DNA of 64,000 bases from Microbacterium testaceum. Its GTDB lineage: Bacteria > Actinomycetota > Actinomycetes > Actinomycetales > Microbacteriaceae. The translations under genes and the position numbers were made by a program. The first letter of the stretch is position 1. Every line of letters begins with the position of its first letter. The notes below the pieces were generated by a model that was given only the letters and a program-made list of their open reading frames with translations, searched no databases and was not told the origin of the DNA. The stretch spans positions 2,108,001 to 2,172,000 of the forward strand of contig NZ_CP121699.1 in assembly GCF_029761935.1 (NCBI RefSeq). Reading direction: 5' to 3'. Below are positions 1 through 8,604 of this stretch, piece after piece.

Positions 1-5
1 TCGCC

Positions 6-1121
6 GTGCGGTTCTCTCGTCGCTCCCCGCGGGCGCGCGCGACGGCTGCCCGGGCCGTGACCGCAGCGGGCGAGGCGCTCCTGCGTCTGGATGACGCCGT
101 GGCCCGGCTCGACGTGGCCTTCCGCGCCGTCGATGCGATGGATGCCGCGGACGAGCCGGCCGATCTCCGCCGAGCCCGCGCGGCGGCCGTCCGGGCGCGC
201 GACCGCGGATTCGCCGACCTCTCGCGGCTCGAGGCCGACACGGGCGTCGCGGCCCGGCGCGCCGACGACGCGCGCAGACTGCGCGCCGGGTTCGACCATC
301 AGATCCGACGAGTCGAGCGCACTCGGGAGCAGCTGCAGGAGTGGGCGCGGGCGCACCGTACCCCGGCCGACCTCCTTGAGCTCACCCGCCGTCGACGCGA
401 CGAGCTGATCGAGACGACGGGCGACCCCGAGCCCTTGGTGGCCGCTCTGCGCGACCGCTTCACGCGCGAAGACCGAGACGATGCCGAGACGGCCGCGCGG
501 GCGGCATCCGACGCCCTCCACGAGGTCGACGACGCCCTCGAGCGCGCGGCATCCGAGCCCGATGGGGGCCACCTCGTCGCGGGCACCGCCGCGCTCCTGC
601 GCGCCGAACGGCAGCTGCGCGCGGTCGAAGACGCGCATCGCATCGCCCTGCAGGCGGCCGAGAACGCGGACGCCGAACTCGTTGCCGCGCGGGCAGAGAT
701 CGAGGCGGCGACCGCGTCGGCATCCCGCCGCCCGACCGAAGCGGCACCCGACGCCCTCGACCGTCTGCGCGCCGCGGCGCGGGACCTCGACCTGGCCGCC
801 GCGGAGGCCGTCCGTCGGCCGCGGTGGGCGATCGCGACCGTCGCCCGGGTCCGCGAGACGCGCGACGACGCCCTCGGCGACGCGATGAGCCCCCGCGAGC
901 GTCTCGAGGCCGCTCGTGCCGCCCTCCCCGGCACCCTCGCGTGCGCGCGCGCCGCTCTGGCCGCCGCCGAGGCCCGCGGGTCCACTGCCGCGATCGGCGA
1001 ACGCCTGCGCCTCGAGGACGCGCGTCGGCAGCTGGCCGCGGCTCGGGCGGCGACCGATGCGGAGCAGGCCCTCGCCCACGCGCGTGCCGGGTGGCACGCC
1101 GTCTCCGATCCCGTGGCCTGA
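6..1121 (+). CDS. Ala/Arg-rich coiled-coil protein, possibly 5'-truncated
   Basis: I do not recognise this protein. The 371-residue reading frame is almost wholly predicted helix, dominated by Ala, Arg, Asp and Glu with repeated AARA/RAR-type runs. This fits a long cytoplasmic coiled coil. No signal peptide, membrane segment or catalytic motif is visible. A GTG at position 6 can start it, but the frame is open to the window edge, so the true start may lie further left. It ends 51 bases before the DUF2156 gene on the same strand, so the two could be co-transcribed. Coding potential is supported by strong third-position GC; function is unknown. Confidence 0.6.
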   Translation: MRFSRRSPRARATAARAVTAAGEALLRLDDAVARLDVAFRAVDAMDAADEPADLRRARAAAVRARDRGFADLSRLEADTGVAARRADDARRLRAGFDHQIRRVERTREQLQEWARAHRTPADLLELTRRRRDELIETTGDPEPLVAALRDRFTREDRDDAETAARAASDALHEVDDALERAASEPDGGHLVAGTAALLRAERQLRAVEDAHRIALQAAENADAELVAARAEIEAATASASRRPTEAAPDALDRLRAAARDLDLAAAEAVRRPRWAIATVARVRETRDDALGDAMSPRERLEAARAALPGTLACARAALAAAEARGSTAAIGERLRLEDARRQLAAARAATDAEQALAHARAGWHAVSDPVA

Positions 1122-1172
1122 GCCGCCGCCCGCCGCACCCGCTCCTCACGGGCGGAACGACCGTGCCCTATC

Positions 1173-3245
1173 GTGAGCGGCATGGCGGAGAACTCGACGT
1201 TCCGACGGGCGACGCACTTCGCGCGCCGACTACCGGCCACGCTCGTCCTGGTCGGCATCCTCGTGGTCGTCGGTGTCGCCACCGGCGCCCTCTGGAGCCC
1301 GTTCGCGACCTCTGACGCCTTCGCCTCGCTCGCCTACGGTCTTCCCGCCCTCGAGGCCGGTCGCTGGTGGACGCCGGTCACCGGCACGTTCGTGGTCGGG
1401 GCGCCCTGGCTGTACCTCGTCGGCATCCCGACGCTCGTGGGAATGGGCTTCCTCGAGGTGCGCCGCGGCACCCGCGTCGCCGCCGCGTACTTCACCGTGG
1501 GACAGCTCTTCTCGATCTTCGCCGCGTCGCTGCTCCTCTGGGTGGCGGCCTTCCTGCCGTGGCCGTGGGCTCAGCAGCAGGCCATAGCCCTCGACGTCGG
1601 TCCGTCCGGCGGCGTCTTCGCGTGTCTCGCCGCGGCTCTCGCGCTGCTCCCCTCGCCGTGGCGGCTGCGCGGCTGGACGGTCCTGATCGCTGGTCTGGCC
1701 CTCACCTTCCTCTACTACGGCTCGCTCCCCGACCTCGAGCGCGTCCTCGCCGTCGCCCTCGTGCTCGGTGTGGACCGGTCGTTGCGACCCCAGCGCGTGA
1801 GCGTCCGCGAGCAGCGCCTGATCGCTTTCGTGGTGCTGTGCGCCCTCGGCGCGTTCGAGATCCTCGGGTACGTCGCCCCGATGACCGGTCCGTTCGGCTC
1901 GTCGGCGGCGACCTCGGGCTCGTGGATCGACGTCGCCGTCAACACGCTCGTCGTGCTCGTGGTGGCAACCGCCCTGCGCCGCGGCCGCCGCTGGGCGTGG
2001 GTCGTCGTGATGCTCTACAGCGCCCTGAACCTCCTGCTCGTGGTCCTCCTCTTCGCCGTCCTGCTCCTGGTGGGCCTCACCGGGATCGAAGCGGACCTGG
2101 ACGCCGATTTCACCAGCGTGCTGGCCTCGTCGGCGCTGTGGCTCGTGGCATCCGTGTACTTCTTCCTCGTGCGGGCCGCGTTCCGCGCCCGGCCGCGCGC
2201 GGCGCTCGGGGAAACGCCTGCGCCGACCGTGGAGGACGTGAAGAAGGAGCTGCACGTGAGCGGCGGGGGCACTCTGTCGTGGATGACGACGTGGGACGGC
2301 ATGTCGTACGCCCGGTTCGGCCGCGGAATCGTGGCCTACCAGCGACGCTCCGGGGTGGCCCTGGCGCTCGGGGATCCGCTCGGCCCTCCGTCCTCCCGCG
2401 ATCGGACCGTCCGCTCGTTCATCGACGCCGCCGAGGCCGCGGGTCTCGCGCCGTGCTTTTTCAGCGCCGGAGACACGACGGCCGACGCCGTCCCGGGCGA
2501 CTGGCGGCGCATCGTGGTCGCCGACGACACCGTGGTCGATCTTCCGGGATTGCAGTTCACCGGAAAGGCGTGGGGCGCGGTGCGGACCTCGCTCAACCGC
2601 GGCGAGCGCGAGGGCATGACCTTCCGCCTGTCGAGACTCTCGGACGAGACCTGGGGCGTGCGCCAGCAGCTTCGCGCGATCTCCGAGAGCTGGGTGGGCG
2701 ACAAGGGGCTGCCCGAGATGGGCTTCACCCTGGGCACGCTGCAGGAGGCGGCCGATCCCGAGGTGCGCCTCGCGTTGGCGGTGTCACCGCAGGGCGACGT
2801 CGACGGTTTCCTGTCGTGGCTCCCGATCTACGGCGAGGGCGGGATCCGCGGGTGGACGCTCGACCTGATGCGCCGGCGCGACGGCGGTTTCGGGCCCGTG
2901 ATGGAGTTCCTGATCGGTGCGTCCGCCCGGCAGTTCTCGGCAGAGGGGGCACAGATCATGTCCCTGTCGGGTGCTCCGCTGGCGCACGAGTACCCCGCGG
3001 ATGCCGGCGCCATCGCCGACCTACAGGAGCGCATGGCCGCGATGCTCGAGCCTGTCTACGGCTTCGCCTCGCTGCACCGGTTCAAGCAGAAGTTCCACCC
3101 GCGCTACGAGACGATGTACCTGCTCTACCGCGACGAGGCGGATCTCACCCGCATCGGCGCCGCCCTCACGCGAGCGTTCCTTCCGCACGCGACGCTGGGC
3201 CAGTTCGCCGCTGCGGGGGTCGACCTCGTGCGCCACGAACGCTGA
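1173..3245 (+). CDS. Rhomboid-like membrane domain fused to DUF2156 (MprF-type aminoacyl-phosphatidylglycerol synthase domain)
   Basis: This is a 690-residue polytopic membrane protein. Residues ~20-200 resemble a rhomboid fold: GRWWTPVTGTF near residue 63, a GFLEVRRGT stretch near 92, and GPSGG at 143-147, which matches the rhomboid GxSG serine loop. The catalytic His expected in the last rhomboid helix is not evident, so this part is probably not an active protease. More membrane helices follow to ~340. Residues ~350-690 form a DUF2156 domain, the catalytic part of MprF-type enzymes that transfer amino acids from tRNA to phosphatidylglycerol. The GTG at 1173 is used here; an ATG three codons later (1182) is equally plausible. 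Lipid aminoacylation is inferred from the domain only. Confidence 0.78.
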   Translation: MSGMAENSTFRRATHFARRLPATLVLVGILVVVGVATGALWSPFATSDAFASLAYGLPALEAGRWWTPVTGTFVVGAPWLYLVGIPTLVGMGFLEVRRGTRVAAAYFTVGQLFSIFAASLLLWVAAFLPWPWAQQQAIALDVGPSGGVFACLAAALALLPSPWRLRGWTVLIAGLALTFLYYGSLPDLERVLAVALVLGVDRSLRPQRVSVREQRLIAFVVLCALGAFEILGYVAPMTGPFGSSAATSGSWIDVAVNTLVVLVVATALRRGRRWAWVVVMLYSALNLLLVVLLFAVLLLVGLTGIEADLDADFTSVLASSALWLVASVYFFLVRAAFRARPRAALGETPAPTVEDVKKELHVSGGGTLSWMTTWDGMSYARFGRGIVAYQRRSGVALALGDPLGPPSSRDRTVRSFIDAAEAAGLAPCFFSAGDTTADAVPGDWRRIVVADDTVVDLPGLQFTGKAWGAVRTSLNRGEREGMTFRLSRLSDETWGVRQQLRAISESWVGDKGLPEMGFTLGTLQEAADPEVRLALAVSPQGDVDGFLSWLPIYGEGGIRGWTLDLMRRRDGGFGPVMEFLIGASARQFSAEGAQIMSLSGAPLAHEYPADAGAIADLQERMAAMLEPVYGFASLHRFKQKFHPRYETMYLLYRDEADLTRIGAALTRAFLPHATLGQFAAAGVDLVRHER

Positions 3246-3246
3246 A

Positions 3247-3283
3247 GGCCCCGGCCGACGCGAAGAACGCGCGACCGGGGCCC
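3247..3283. terminator. Imperfect hairpin between the DUF2156 gene and cspA
   Basis: A GC-rich inverted repeat (ggccccgg arm against ccggggcc arm, with mismatches toward the loop) sits between two convergent genes. It could end transcripts from both sides. There is no clear U-tract. Confidence 0.45.
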
Positions 3284-3305
3284 GACCGGCCGGAGCCGGA
3301 GAAGA

Positions 3306-3512
3306 TCAGAGGGGGCGGATGTTCTCCGCCTGCAGGCCCTTGGGGCCCTGGGCGACCTCGAACTCGACGCGCTGGTTCTCTTCGAGCGAGCGGTAACCGC
3401 CCGACTGGATCGCGCTGTAGTGCGCGAAGACGTCCTGGCTGCCGTCATCGGGGGCGATGAAGCCGAAGCCCTTTTCGGAGTTGAACCACTTGACCGTGCC
3501 CTGCGTGCTCAT
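3306..3512 (-). CDS. cspA: Cold-shock domain protein (CspA family)
   Basis: This 68-residue single-domain cold-shock protein has the RNP1-like segment KGFGFIAPD and RNP2-like VFAHYSAI, which bind single-stranded RNA and DNA. It is expected to act as a cytoplasmic RNA chaperone. The start is the ATG giving [11 protein letters not shown]; an in-frame extension further upstream is Arg-rich and not conserved in the family. Length is normal. It is convergent with the DUF2156 gene. The long upstream space (3513-3820) could carry the extended leader often seen on csp genes, but no specific thermosensor element is recognisable. Confidence 0.95.
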   Translation of the reverse strand: MSTQGTVKWFNSEKGFGFIAPDDGSQDVFAHYSAIQSGGYRSLEENQRVEFEVAQGPKGLQAENIRPL

Positions 3513-3820
3513 TCGTTGTGCCGTTTTCCGCTTGAGCCGGCGCCGAGCGCGCCGGTCTGTGCCTTCACGGTAACGGCCGGACTCTTCTCGCGCACGGGTC
3601 CGTGACACAAACGTTGCGCGGCGTCATACGCCGTAAGCCCATACGACGCCCGGGCTGAGCAAGCTCGAAGCCCGGGCGTCGACGGATCCCCCCGGATATG
3701 TCACGCGAGGCGTGACGGCGATCACTTTACCGGCGCAGAGGCCCGCGCGCGACACGAAAACGAAGAATCAGCAAGTTCTGTCCATGTGCTGTGGTAACCG
3801 AGGGCCGTAAAATCCGGCTG
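3513..3820. other. 308-base divergent intergenic region with a perfect 12-bp inverted repeat
   Basis: This region separates divergent cspA and the GntR gene and must hold both promoters. The one clear structure is the inverted repeat gacgcccgggct / agcccgggcgtc at 3645-3656 and 3669-3680. It could be a terminator-like hairpin or a regulator site. No open reading frame with coding character is seen. Confidence 0.5.
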
Positions 3821-4429
3821 ATGGATAGTCGTCGGCGTGCTTCCGCCCTCGTCGACGAGGCCTATAGGGCCCTCGGCGAGGCGATCGTCGACGGTCGGCT
3901 CCAGGCGGGTGACCGGCTGCGGGATGTCGAGCTGGCGACGCTCATGGGCATATCCCGCACTCCGGTGCGCGAGGCTCTGCAGAGGCTGGAGCGCATCGGG
4001 CTGGTCGAAGTCGCGGCGAACCGGTACACCCGCGTGGCCGCCCTGACCGATCGCGCTCGCAACGACATGCGCGAGTACGCCGCGCACACGATCGCCGCCG
4101 TCCTGCACGTGGCCCTGCCCCGCTGCTCCGACGACGAACTCGTCGAAACGGCGCGCATCGTCGACGAGCTGCATTCCGCCGAAAGCTCGCCCGAATACGT
4201 GAACGCGATGATGGCCCTGGCTTCGCACCTCGTGGCCATTTCGCGCAATGTCGTCTTCCAGAAGACCTTCGTGCAGATCGATCTCGTGCTGCGTCGCAAT
4301 CTCGAGGGCTGGATGAGCGTCGACGACGGCACGCGCGACACCCTGTTCCGCCATCTGCACGAGCAGATCGCCCGTCGCGACACGAACGGCGCCACGTGGA
4401 CCTTCCTCGCCCTGCACGGTTTCGCCTGA
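3821..4429 (+). CDS. GntR-family transcriptional regulator (FadR/FCD-like)
   Basis: The protein has 202 residues. Residues ~10-75 form a GntR winged helix: ALGEAIVDGRLQAGDRLRD is followed by the recognition helix region MGISRTPVREALQRLERIGL. The all-helical C-terminal part (~80-202) is the right size for an FCD-type effector domain, but the usual metal-binding His pattern is weak, so the ligand is unknown. The ATG at 3821 is preferred because the helix pattern begins right after it; an in-frame ATG ten codons upstream is less likely. No obvious target gene lies next to it apart from the GNAT-like gene downstream. Confidence 0.85.
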   Translation: MDSRRRASALVDEAYRALGEAIVDGRLQAGDRLRDVELATLMGISRTPVREALQRLERIGLVEVAANRYTRVAALTDRARNDMREYAAHTIAAVLHVALPRCSDDELVETARIVDELHSAESSPEYVNAMMALASHLVAISRNVVFQKTFVQIDLVLRRNLEGWMSVDDGTRDTLFRHLHEQIARRDTNGATWTFLALHGFA

Positions 4430-4477
4430 GCGCACAAGAGCGGTGGCCCGCTCCCCCGCTCCCGTTAGCGTGACGCC

Positions 4478-4906
4478 ATGCCCCACATCGAGCTGCGAGC
4501 CCTTCAGGACGACGACCGGGATGCCGCTTTCCGTGCGGTGTCGGCGAGCACCTCCGCGTGGCCGCGCGCCGCGTTCGACGATCGGGCGGCCTTCGACCGC
4601 TGGAGCGACGACGCGAAGGTCGACGCACACGTCATCGTCGAGGACGACGCCGTGGTCGGGCTCGCCGCCGCTCTCGACGTCGACGAGGAGCGCGAGATCC
4701 TGCTCGCGATCTCGCCCTCGGCGCACGACGACGCCCCGACCGAAGCGCTGCGCCTGCTCACGTCGCACGAGGCCGAGCGGCCCCTCTACGCGTGCGTCTC
4801 CGTCGACGATCGGCCCTCGCACGCGGTCCTGGCCCGCATCGGTTTCGTCGAGCACGAGCGCGACGGCGACGACGTGGTCTACGTGTTGCCGCCGACGTTA
4901 GAGTGA
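4478..4906 (+). CDS. GNAT-like N-acetyltransferase domain protein
   Basis: This is a 142-residue cytoplasmic protein. The order of a short N-terminal strand, an acidic central region and the C-terminal segment HAVLARIGFVEHERDGDDVVYVL matches the last strands of GNAT acetyltransferases, where a residue-poor substrate side follows the acetyl-CoA site. A classic acetyl-CoA P-loop (Q/RxxGxG/A) is not clear, so it may be a divergent or non-catalytic member. It ends four bases before the histidine kinase GTG, so the genes are probably co-transcribed. Confidence 0.6.
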   Translation: MPHIELRALQDDDRDAAFRAVSASTSAWPRAAFDDRAAFDRWSDDAKVDAHVIVEDDAVVGLAAALDVDEEREILLAISPSAHDDAPTEALRLLTSHEAERPLYACVSVDDRPSHAVLARIGFVEHERDGDDVVYVLPPTLE

Positions 4907-4910
4907 CGCG

Positions 4911-6215
4911 GTGCCGACGAGTGATGAAGAACCGACCCCCCGCACGGCGGATGCCGAGGGCTTCACCCGCATCCTGAGCCGGCCGCGCGTCATGACGGCG
5001 TTCGTCGTCATCGTGTTCGTCGTCACCGTCGTCCAGTCCCTGTCGGATCCCCTCGCGACGATCCTGCAGGGCGACGTGGTCTGGGAGGACCGCATCCCCT
5101 TCGGCGTGGTCATCGCCCTGGTGATCGCCGGGTGCGCCGCGCAGAGCGCGTTCCTCCTGCTGTCTCCCCGTTTCCCGGTCGTCGCCGCCCTGGGCACGGC
5201 CGCGTGTTACCTCGCCCTCGTCGCCGGCCTCGACATCCCGCGGTGGTTGGGGGCCCTCCCCCTGGTGGTGGGGATCGCCGTCTTCCTCCTCGCCGCACAG
5301 CGGCGCGCGGCCGTCGCGGTCCTCTGGACGATCGTGGTGGTCGGCGCCGCCGTCGGCATCCTGGCCCTGTGGTCGACCTCCACCGGGGCGCCGGCGGCCG
5401 TCGCGTGGAGCTTCGTCCTCAGCGCGGGGCTCGCGTTCGGCGCACCGGTGGCGGGCGCCGCAGCGCTCGGCATCTGGTGGGCGAGGCGCATGTCCGGACT
5501 GCGGCGTGCGCGCGCGGAGCTCGCCGCAGCCGCCGCCGAGCACGAAGCCGGGCTCGAACGCGCGAGAACGCGGGAGCGCGCCCGCATCGCCCAGGAGCTG
5601 CACGACGTCGCCGGACAACACCTCGCCGGCCTGCTGTCTCTGGCCGACGCGGCCGTCGACATCGACGGCCTGGACGCCGCCCAGGCCGCGACCCTCATCG
5701 CCGAGATGCGCGCCGAGGGACGCTTCGCGTCGGCCAGCCTCTACGCGGCCCTGCGCGACCTGCGCGCCGAGAGCGATGCGCGCGCCGAGCCGACCCTCGA
5801 CCTCCGCTCGCTCGACGAGCTGCTCGACTACTGGTCGTCACGCGGGATGGACATCGTCGTCCGCGTTCACGCCGGGGTCGACGACCTGCCCGCGATGGTC
5901 TCCACCACCGCCTACCGCGTGGTGCAGGAGGCGCTGACGAACGCGTGCAAGCACGCCCCCGGCGCTCGCGTGTCGGTCGACGTGCGCGTGGCGCCGACGT
6001 CGATCCGTGTGGCCGTCGGCAACGAGCCCGGGCGAGCGGCCGTGGCATCCGATCTTCCGACCGGGCTCGGATGGGGACTTGCGGGTATGGCGGAGCGCGT
6101 CGACCTGCTGCACGGCACTCTCACCGCCGGTCCCGTCTCGACGGGCGGCTGGGCTGTGATCATGGAGGCCCCGCTCAGCGCCTCGGAGGCCTCGACCCGC
6201 GTTCTGACGCCGTGA
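4911..6215 (+). CDS. Membrane sensor histidine kinase (NarL/DesK-type, HisKA_3)
   Basis: The 434-residue kinase has five to six N-terminal membrane helices (about residues 27-190) and a short coiled linker. Its HisKA_3 dimerisation helix is RARIAQELHDVAGQHLAGLL with the phospho-acceptor His at about residue 231. The HATPase_c domain has the N-box around Asn344 (VVQEALTNACKHAPGA) and a G-box GLGWGLAGMAERV. It should autophosphorylate and pass phosphate to the response regulator encoded next, whose GTG overlaps this stop by GTGA. No large extracellular domain is visible, so the signal is probably sensed in or at the membrane. It starts at GTG four bases after the previous gene. Confidence 0.93.
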   Translation: MPTSDEEPTPRTADAEGFTRILSRPRVMTAFVVIVFVVTVVQSLSDPLATILQGDVVWEDRIPFGVVIALVIAGCAAQSAFLLLSPRFPVVAALGTAACYLALVAGLDIPRWLGALPLVVGIAVFLLAAQRRAAVAVLWTIVVVGAAVGILALWSTSTGAPAAVAWSFVLSAGLAFGAPVAGAAALGIWWARRMSGLRRARAELAAAAAEHEAGLERARTRERARIAQELHDVAGQHLAGLLSLADAAVDIDGLDAAQAATLIAEMRAEGRFASASLYAALRDLRAESDARAEPTLDLRSLDELLDYWSSRGMDIVVRVHAGVDDLPAMVSTTAYRVVQEALTNACKHAPGARVSVDVRVAPTSIRVAVGNEPGRAAVASDLPTGLGWGLAGMAERVDLLHGTLTAGPVSTGGWAVIMEAPLSASEASTRVLTP

Positions 6216-6889
6216 CCGCGCCCGGCGCCGACATCCGCGTGCTGATCGTCGACGACAACCGCACGGTGCGCCGGGGGATCCGGCTCCGCCTCGAGAACGC
6301 GACGGGCATCCGCGTGGCCGGAGAGGCCGCGAACGGTCGCGACGCGGTGGTCCTCGCGCATGCCGAGCGCGCGGACGTCGTCCTCATGGACCTGCACATG
6401 CCCGGCATGAACGGGATCGAAGCCACGCGCCTGATCACGGCGGACGAGCAGGGCGGATGCCGTGTCATCCTGCTGACGAGCGAGGTCTCGGACGCGTTCG
6501 TCGTCGACGCCATCGAAGCCGGCGCCAGCGGATATCTGCTGAAGGGTCACGACAGCGACCAGTTGCTGCCGGTCATCCGCGGGGCGGCCGCGGGAACGGC
6601 CACGATCTCGCCTCGCGTCGCACCGAGGTTGATCCGCGAGCTCCGCGACGCGCGCAGCACCCCCGCCGAGCCCGAGCAGGTGGCCCTGTTGACCGGGGCG
6701 GAGCGTCGGGTCGTGGGGCTGCTCAGCAGCGGGGTCACCTCGACCGAGGACATCGCGAAGCGACTGAGCGTGTCGGTGAACACCGTGCGCAGCCAGACCG
6801 CGTCGGCGCTGCGGAAGCTCGACCTCGACGACCGCACGCAGCTCGCGCTGTGGGGAGCGCGCAACGGGCTCCCGCGCACCGGGGCGTAG
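6212..6889 (+). CDS. LuxR/NarL-family response regulator
   Basis: The 225-residue regulator has a receiver domain (residues ~8-125) with acidic pocket VLIVDDNR and phospho-acceptor Asp60 in VVLMDLHMPGMNG, plus the conserved Lys in GASGYLLKG. A LuxR helix-turn-helix (~155-220) has TSTEDIAKRLSVSVNTVRSQ as its recognition region. The GTG start overlaps the kinase stop codon, which implies translational coupling and makes the two a cognate pair. Targets are unknown; the adjacent genes downstream lie on the other strand. Confidence 0.95.
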   Translation: MTAPGADIRVLIVDDNRTVRRGIRLRLENATGIRVAGEAANGRDAVVLAHAERADVVLMDLHMPGMNGIEATRLITADEQGGCRVILLTSEVSDAFVVDAIEAGASGYLLKGHDSDQLLPVIRGAAAGTATISPRVAPRLIRELRDARSTPAEPEQVALLTGAERRVVGLLSSGVTSTEDIAKRLSVSVNTVRSQTASALRKLDLDDRTQLALWGARNGLPRTGA

Positions 6890-7079
6890 TCCGATCGGAT
6901 GAAATCGCCGGCCGAGGTGCCGCGCGGCCCCGCGGACCCGGCTGGCCCGCGCACGCGGGGGGCGCGCGCCGGGGCCAGACTGCTTGCACGGCGTGAGCAG
7001 GCTCCGCCGCCGCGTCCGCGCGGGGTCGGGGTATTGGGGGCGGCCCCGCGCGGCAAGCGCCCGTGCCTGCCCGGAGCGG

Positions 7080-8078
7080 TCAGCCGCGGCTGAGCGTCGC
7101 GACGATGGGGCGGTGGTCGCTGCCCGCGTCGTCGAAGTCGGTGAGCACGGCGAAGCCGTTCACGCGCCACGCGGAGCCGACCAGCACGTGGTCGATCGGC
7201 GACGCCAGCCCCACCGGCAGCCGGACGGGCCAGGTTCCCGCTGCTGCCGAGCCCGCGGCGGCGGCCGCGTCGCGGCATCCGCCGACAGTCCCTCCGTCGA
7301 CGCCGAGACCTTCGAAGTGATCGACCGTGGAGTTGAGGTCGCCCGCGACGATGACCTCGCTCTCGGCGCAGCGTCCGGCGATCCACTCGAGCCCGAGTTC
7401 CCAGCGGTCGGTGACGCCCGGGAGCGGCGGCATGGGGTGCGCAGCCACGAGGACCGGTCCTGAGCCGTCGACCGGTCTCCACGCGCCGCTCGGCAGGCCC
7501 ACGGTCGAACCGACCCCGGTGTCGAGTGCGTAGTCGCCGAGTTCGCGCGAGATGAGGATCGACGTCGGGATGGTCTCGCCGTCCGGCGCGGCCACCACGG
7601 TGTCGTGGCTCATCGAGATGCCTTCTTGATCCAGGATGCCGACGACCTCGGCCGCCGCGATCGCATCGGTCTCGGGAAGGCTGACGACGTCGGCCCCGGT
7701 CTCACGCACCATCCGGGCGATCGTCTCGGGAGAGACCGATCCTCCGTACGTGTTCCAGGCGGCGATCGTGAGCTCACCCGGCTGCACGGCAGCTCCCCCT
7801 CCGCGGATCAGCAGCACGGCGCCGTTGCCCACGGATGCCGCGGCGAGCGCGATCGCGAGAGCCGCGGCCACTCCCCATCGCCGGCGCCACACGGCCGCAC
7901 CGGCGACCAGTATCGCGAGAACCCCGAATCCGAGGGCCAGCAGCGCACGGAGCGAGATCGCATTCGCGATGAGGGGAAGACGATGGATGCCGACACCTTG
8001 CGGCCACACCACGAGGAACGCCGCCACCGATCCCCCCGCGAGAACGAGGAGGAAACGGAGGCGGCGGTGTTTCGGCAT
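7080..8078 (-). CDS. Membrane-anchored endonuclease/exonuclease/phosphatase (EEP) family protein
   Basis: The protein has 332 residues. Three N-terminal membrane helices (~7-25, 40-60, 68-92) are followed by an EEP domain from ~105. Family landmarks are the early Asn in IAAWNTYG, the Glu in VVSLPETD, the GDLNST motif (Asp and Asn of the active site) and the terminal GSDHRPIVA with the catalytic His. The domain would face outside and hydrolyse a phosphodiester or phosphomonoester; the substrate is not predictable. It is a stand-alone gene followed by a 190-base spacer. Confidence 0.88.
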   Translation of the reverse strand: MPKHRRLRFLLVLAGGSVAAFLVVWPQGVGIHRLPLIANAISLRALLALGFGVLAILVAGAAVWRRRWGVAAALAIALAAASVGNGAVLLIRGGGAAVQPGELTIAAWNTYGGSVSPETIARMVRETGADVVSLPETDAIAAAEVVGILDQEGISMSHDTVVAAPDGETIPTSILISRELGDYALDTGVGSTVGLPSGAWRPVDGSGPVLVAAHPMPPLPGVTDRWELGLEWIAGRCAESEVIVAGDLNSTVDHFEGLGVDGGTVGGCRDAAAAAGSAAAGTWPVRLPVGLASPIDHVLVGSAWRVNGFAVLTDFDDAGSDHRPIVATLSRG

Positions 8079-8115
8079 CCTGCCCAGTAAAGCGGGTGGA
8101 CGACCGGAGACAGCG

Positions 8116-8152
8116 AAAGGCCCGGGGCGCGGTCCAATCGCCCCGGGCCTTT
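8116..8152. terminator. Strong hairpin terminator
   Basis: A perfect 14-bp stem aaaggcccggggcg / cgccccgggccttt with a 9-base loop lies directly downstream of the 88-residue membrane protein gene (minus strand). It has A and T runs on both sides, so it can work in either direction. Confidence 0.88.
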
Positions 8153-8161
8153 CCTCGTCGA

Positions 8162-8428
8162 TCAGCGCGCGGCGCGACGACCCACGATGAGGCCGTAGAT
8201 CAGCAGAACGATGACCGAACCACCGATGGCGAGGAGCCAGGTGCGGAGTTCGAAGAAACCGCCGAGGTCAACACCGAAGATCGCGGTTCCCAGGAATCCG
8301 CCGAGCAGAGCGCCGACGACGCCGAGCACCAGCGTGATGAGCCAGCCGCCACCCTGCTTTCCGGGGAGGATCAGCTTGGCGATAGCGCCGGCGATGAGGC
8401 CGAGGAGAAGAAATCCGAAGAATCCCAT
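8162..8428 (-). CDS. GlsB/YeaQ/YmgE-family stress-response membrane protein
   Basis: This is an 88-residue protein with three hydrophobic helices. The family pattern is clear: GLIAGAIAKLILPGKQGGGW, then a Gly-rich helix (VLGVVGALLGGFLG) and a final helix before the basic tail GRRAAR. Members are small inner-membrane proteins linked to general stress, often called transglycosylase-associated on old similarity grounds; the biochemical role is unproven. The gene is monocistronic, with a strong terminator right after it. Confidence 0.92.
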   Translation of the reverse strand: MGFFGFLLLGLIAGAIAKLILPGKQGGGWLITLVLGVVGALLGGFLGTAIFGVDLGGFFELRTWLLAIGGSVIVLLIYGLIVGRRAAR

Positions 8429-8604
8429 GATGTGTTCCTTTCGCGAGTGTGAACCGATGCCCGCTCGAGGCGGGACTCTCGTTGCATCCAGCTTCCTCTC
8501 AGGAACGACATTTGCGGGGTGGGTTGCATAAGCCGCTCATTTCTGGTGCGATCACGCGTCCGCGCGAATCGCATTCCCGAGCGGTCTCGCATAGCGTTGT
8601 CCGA

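Noticed and set aside
6890..7079. Small plus-strand gene after the response regulator (ATG 6899)
   Set aside because: The product is Pro/Arg/Gly/Ala-rich with no conserved pattern and runs on into the antisense of the EEP gene.
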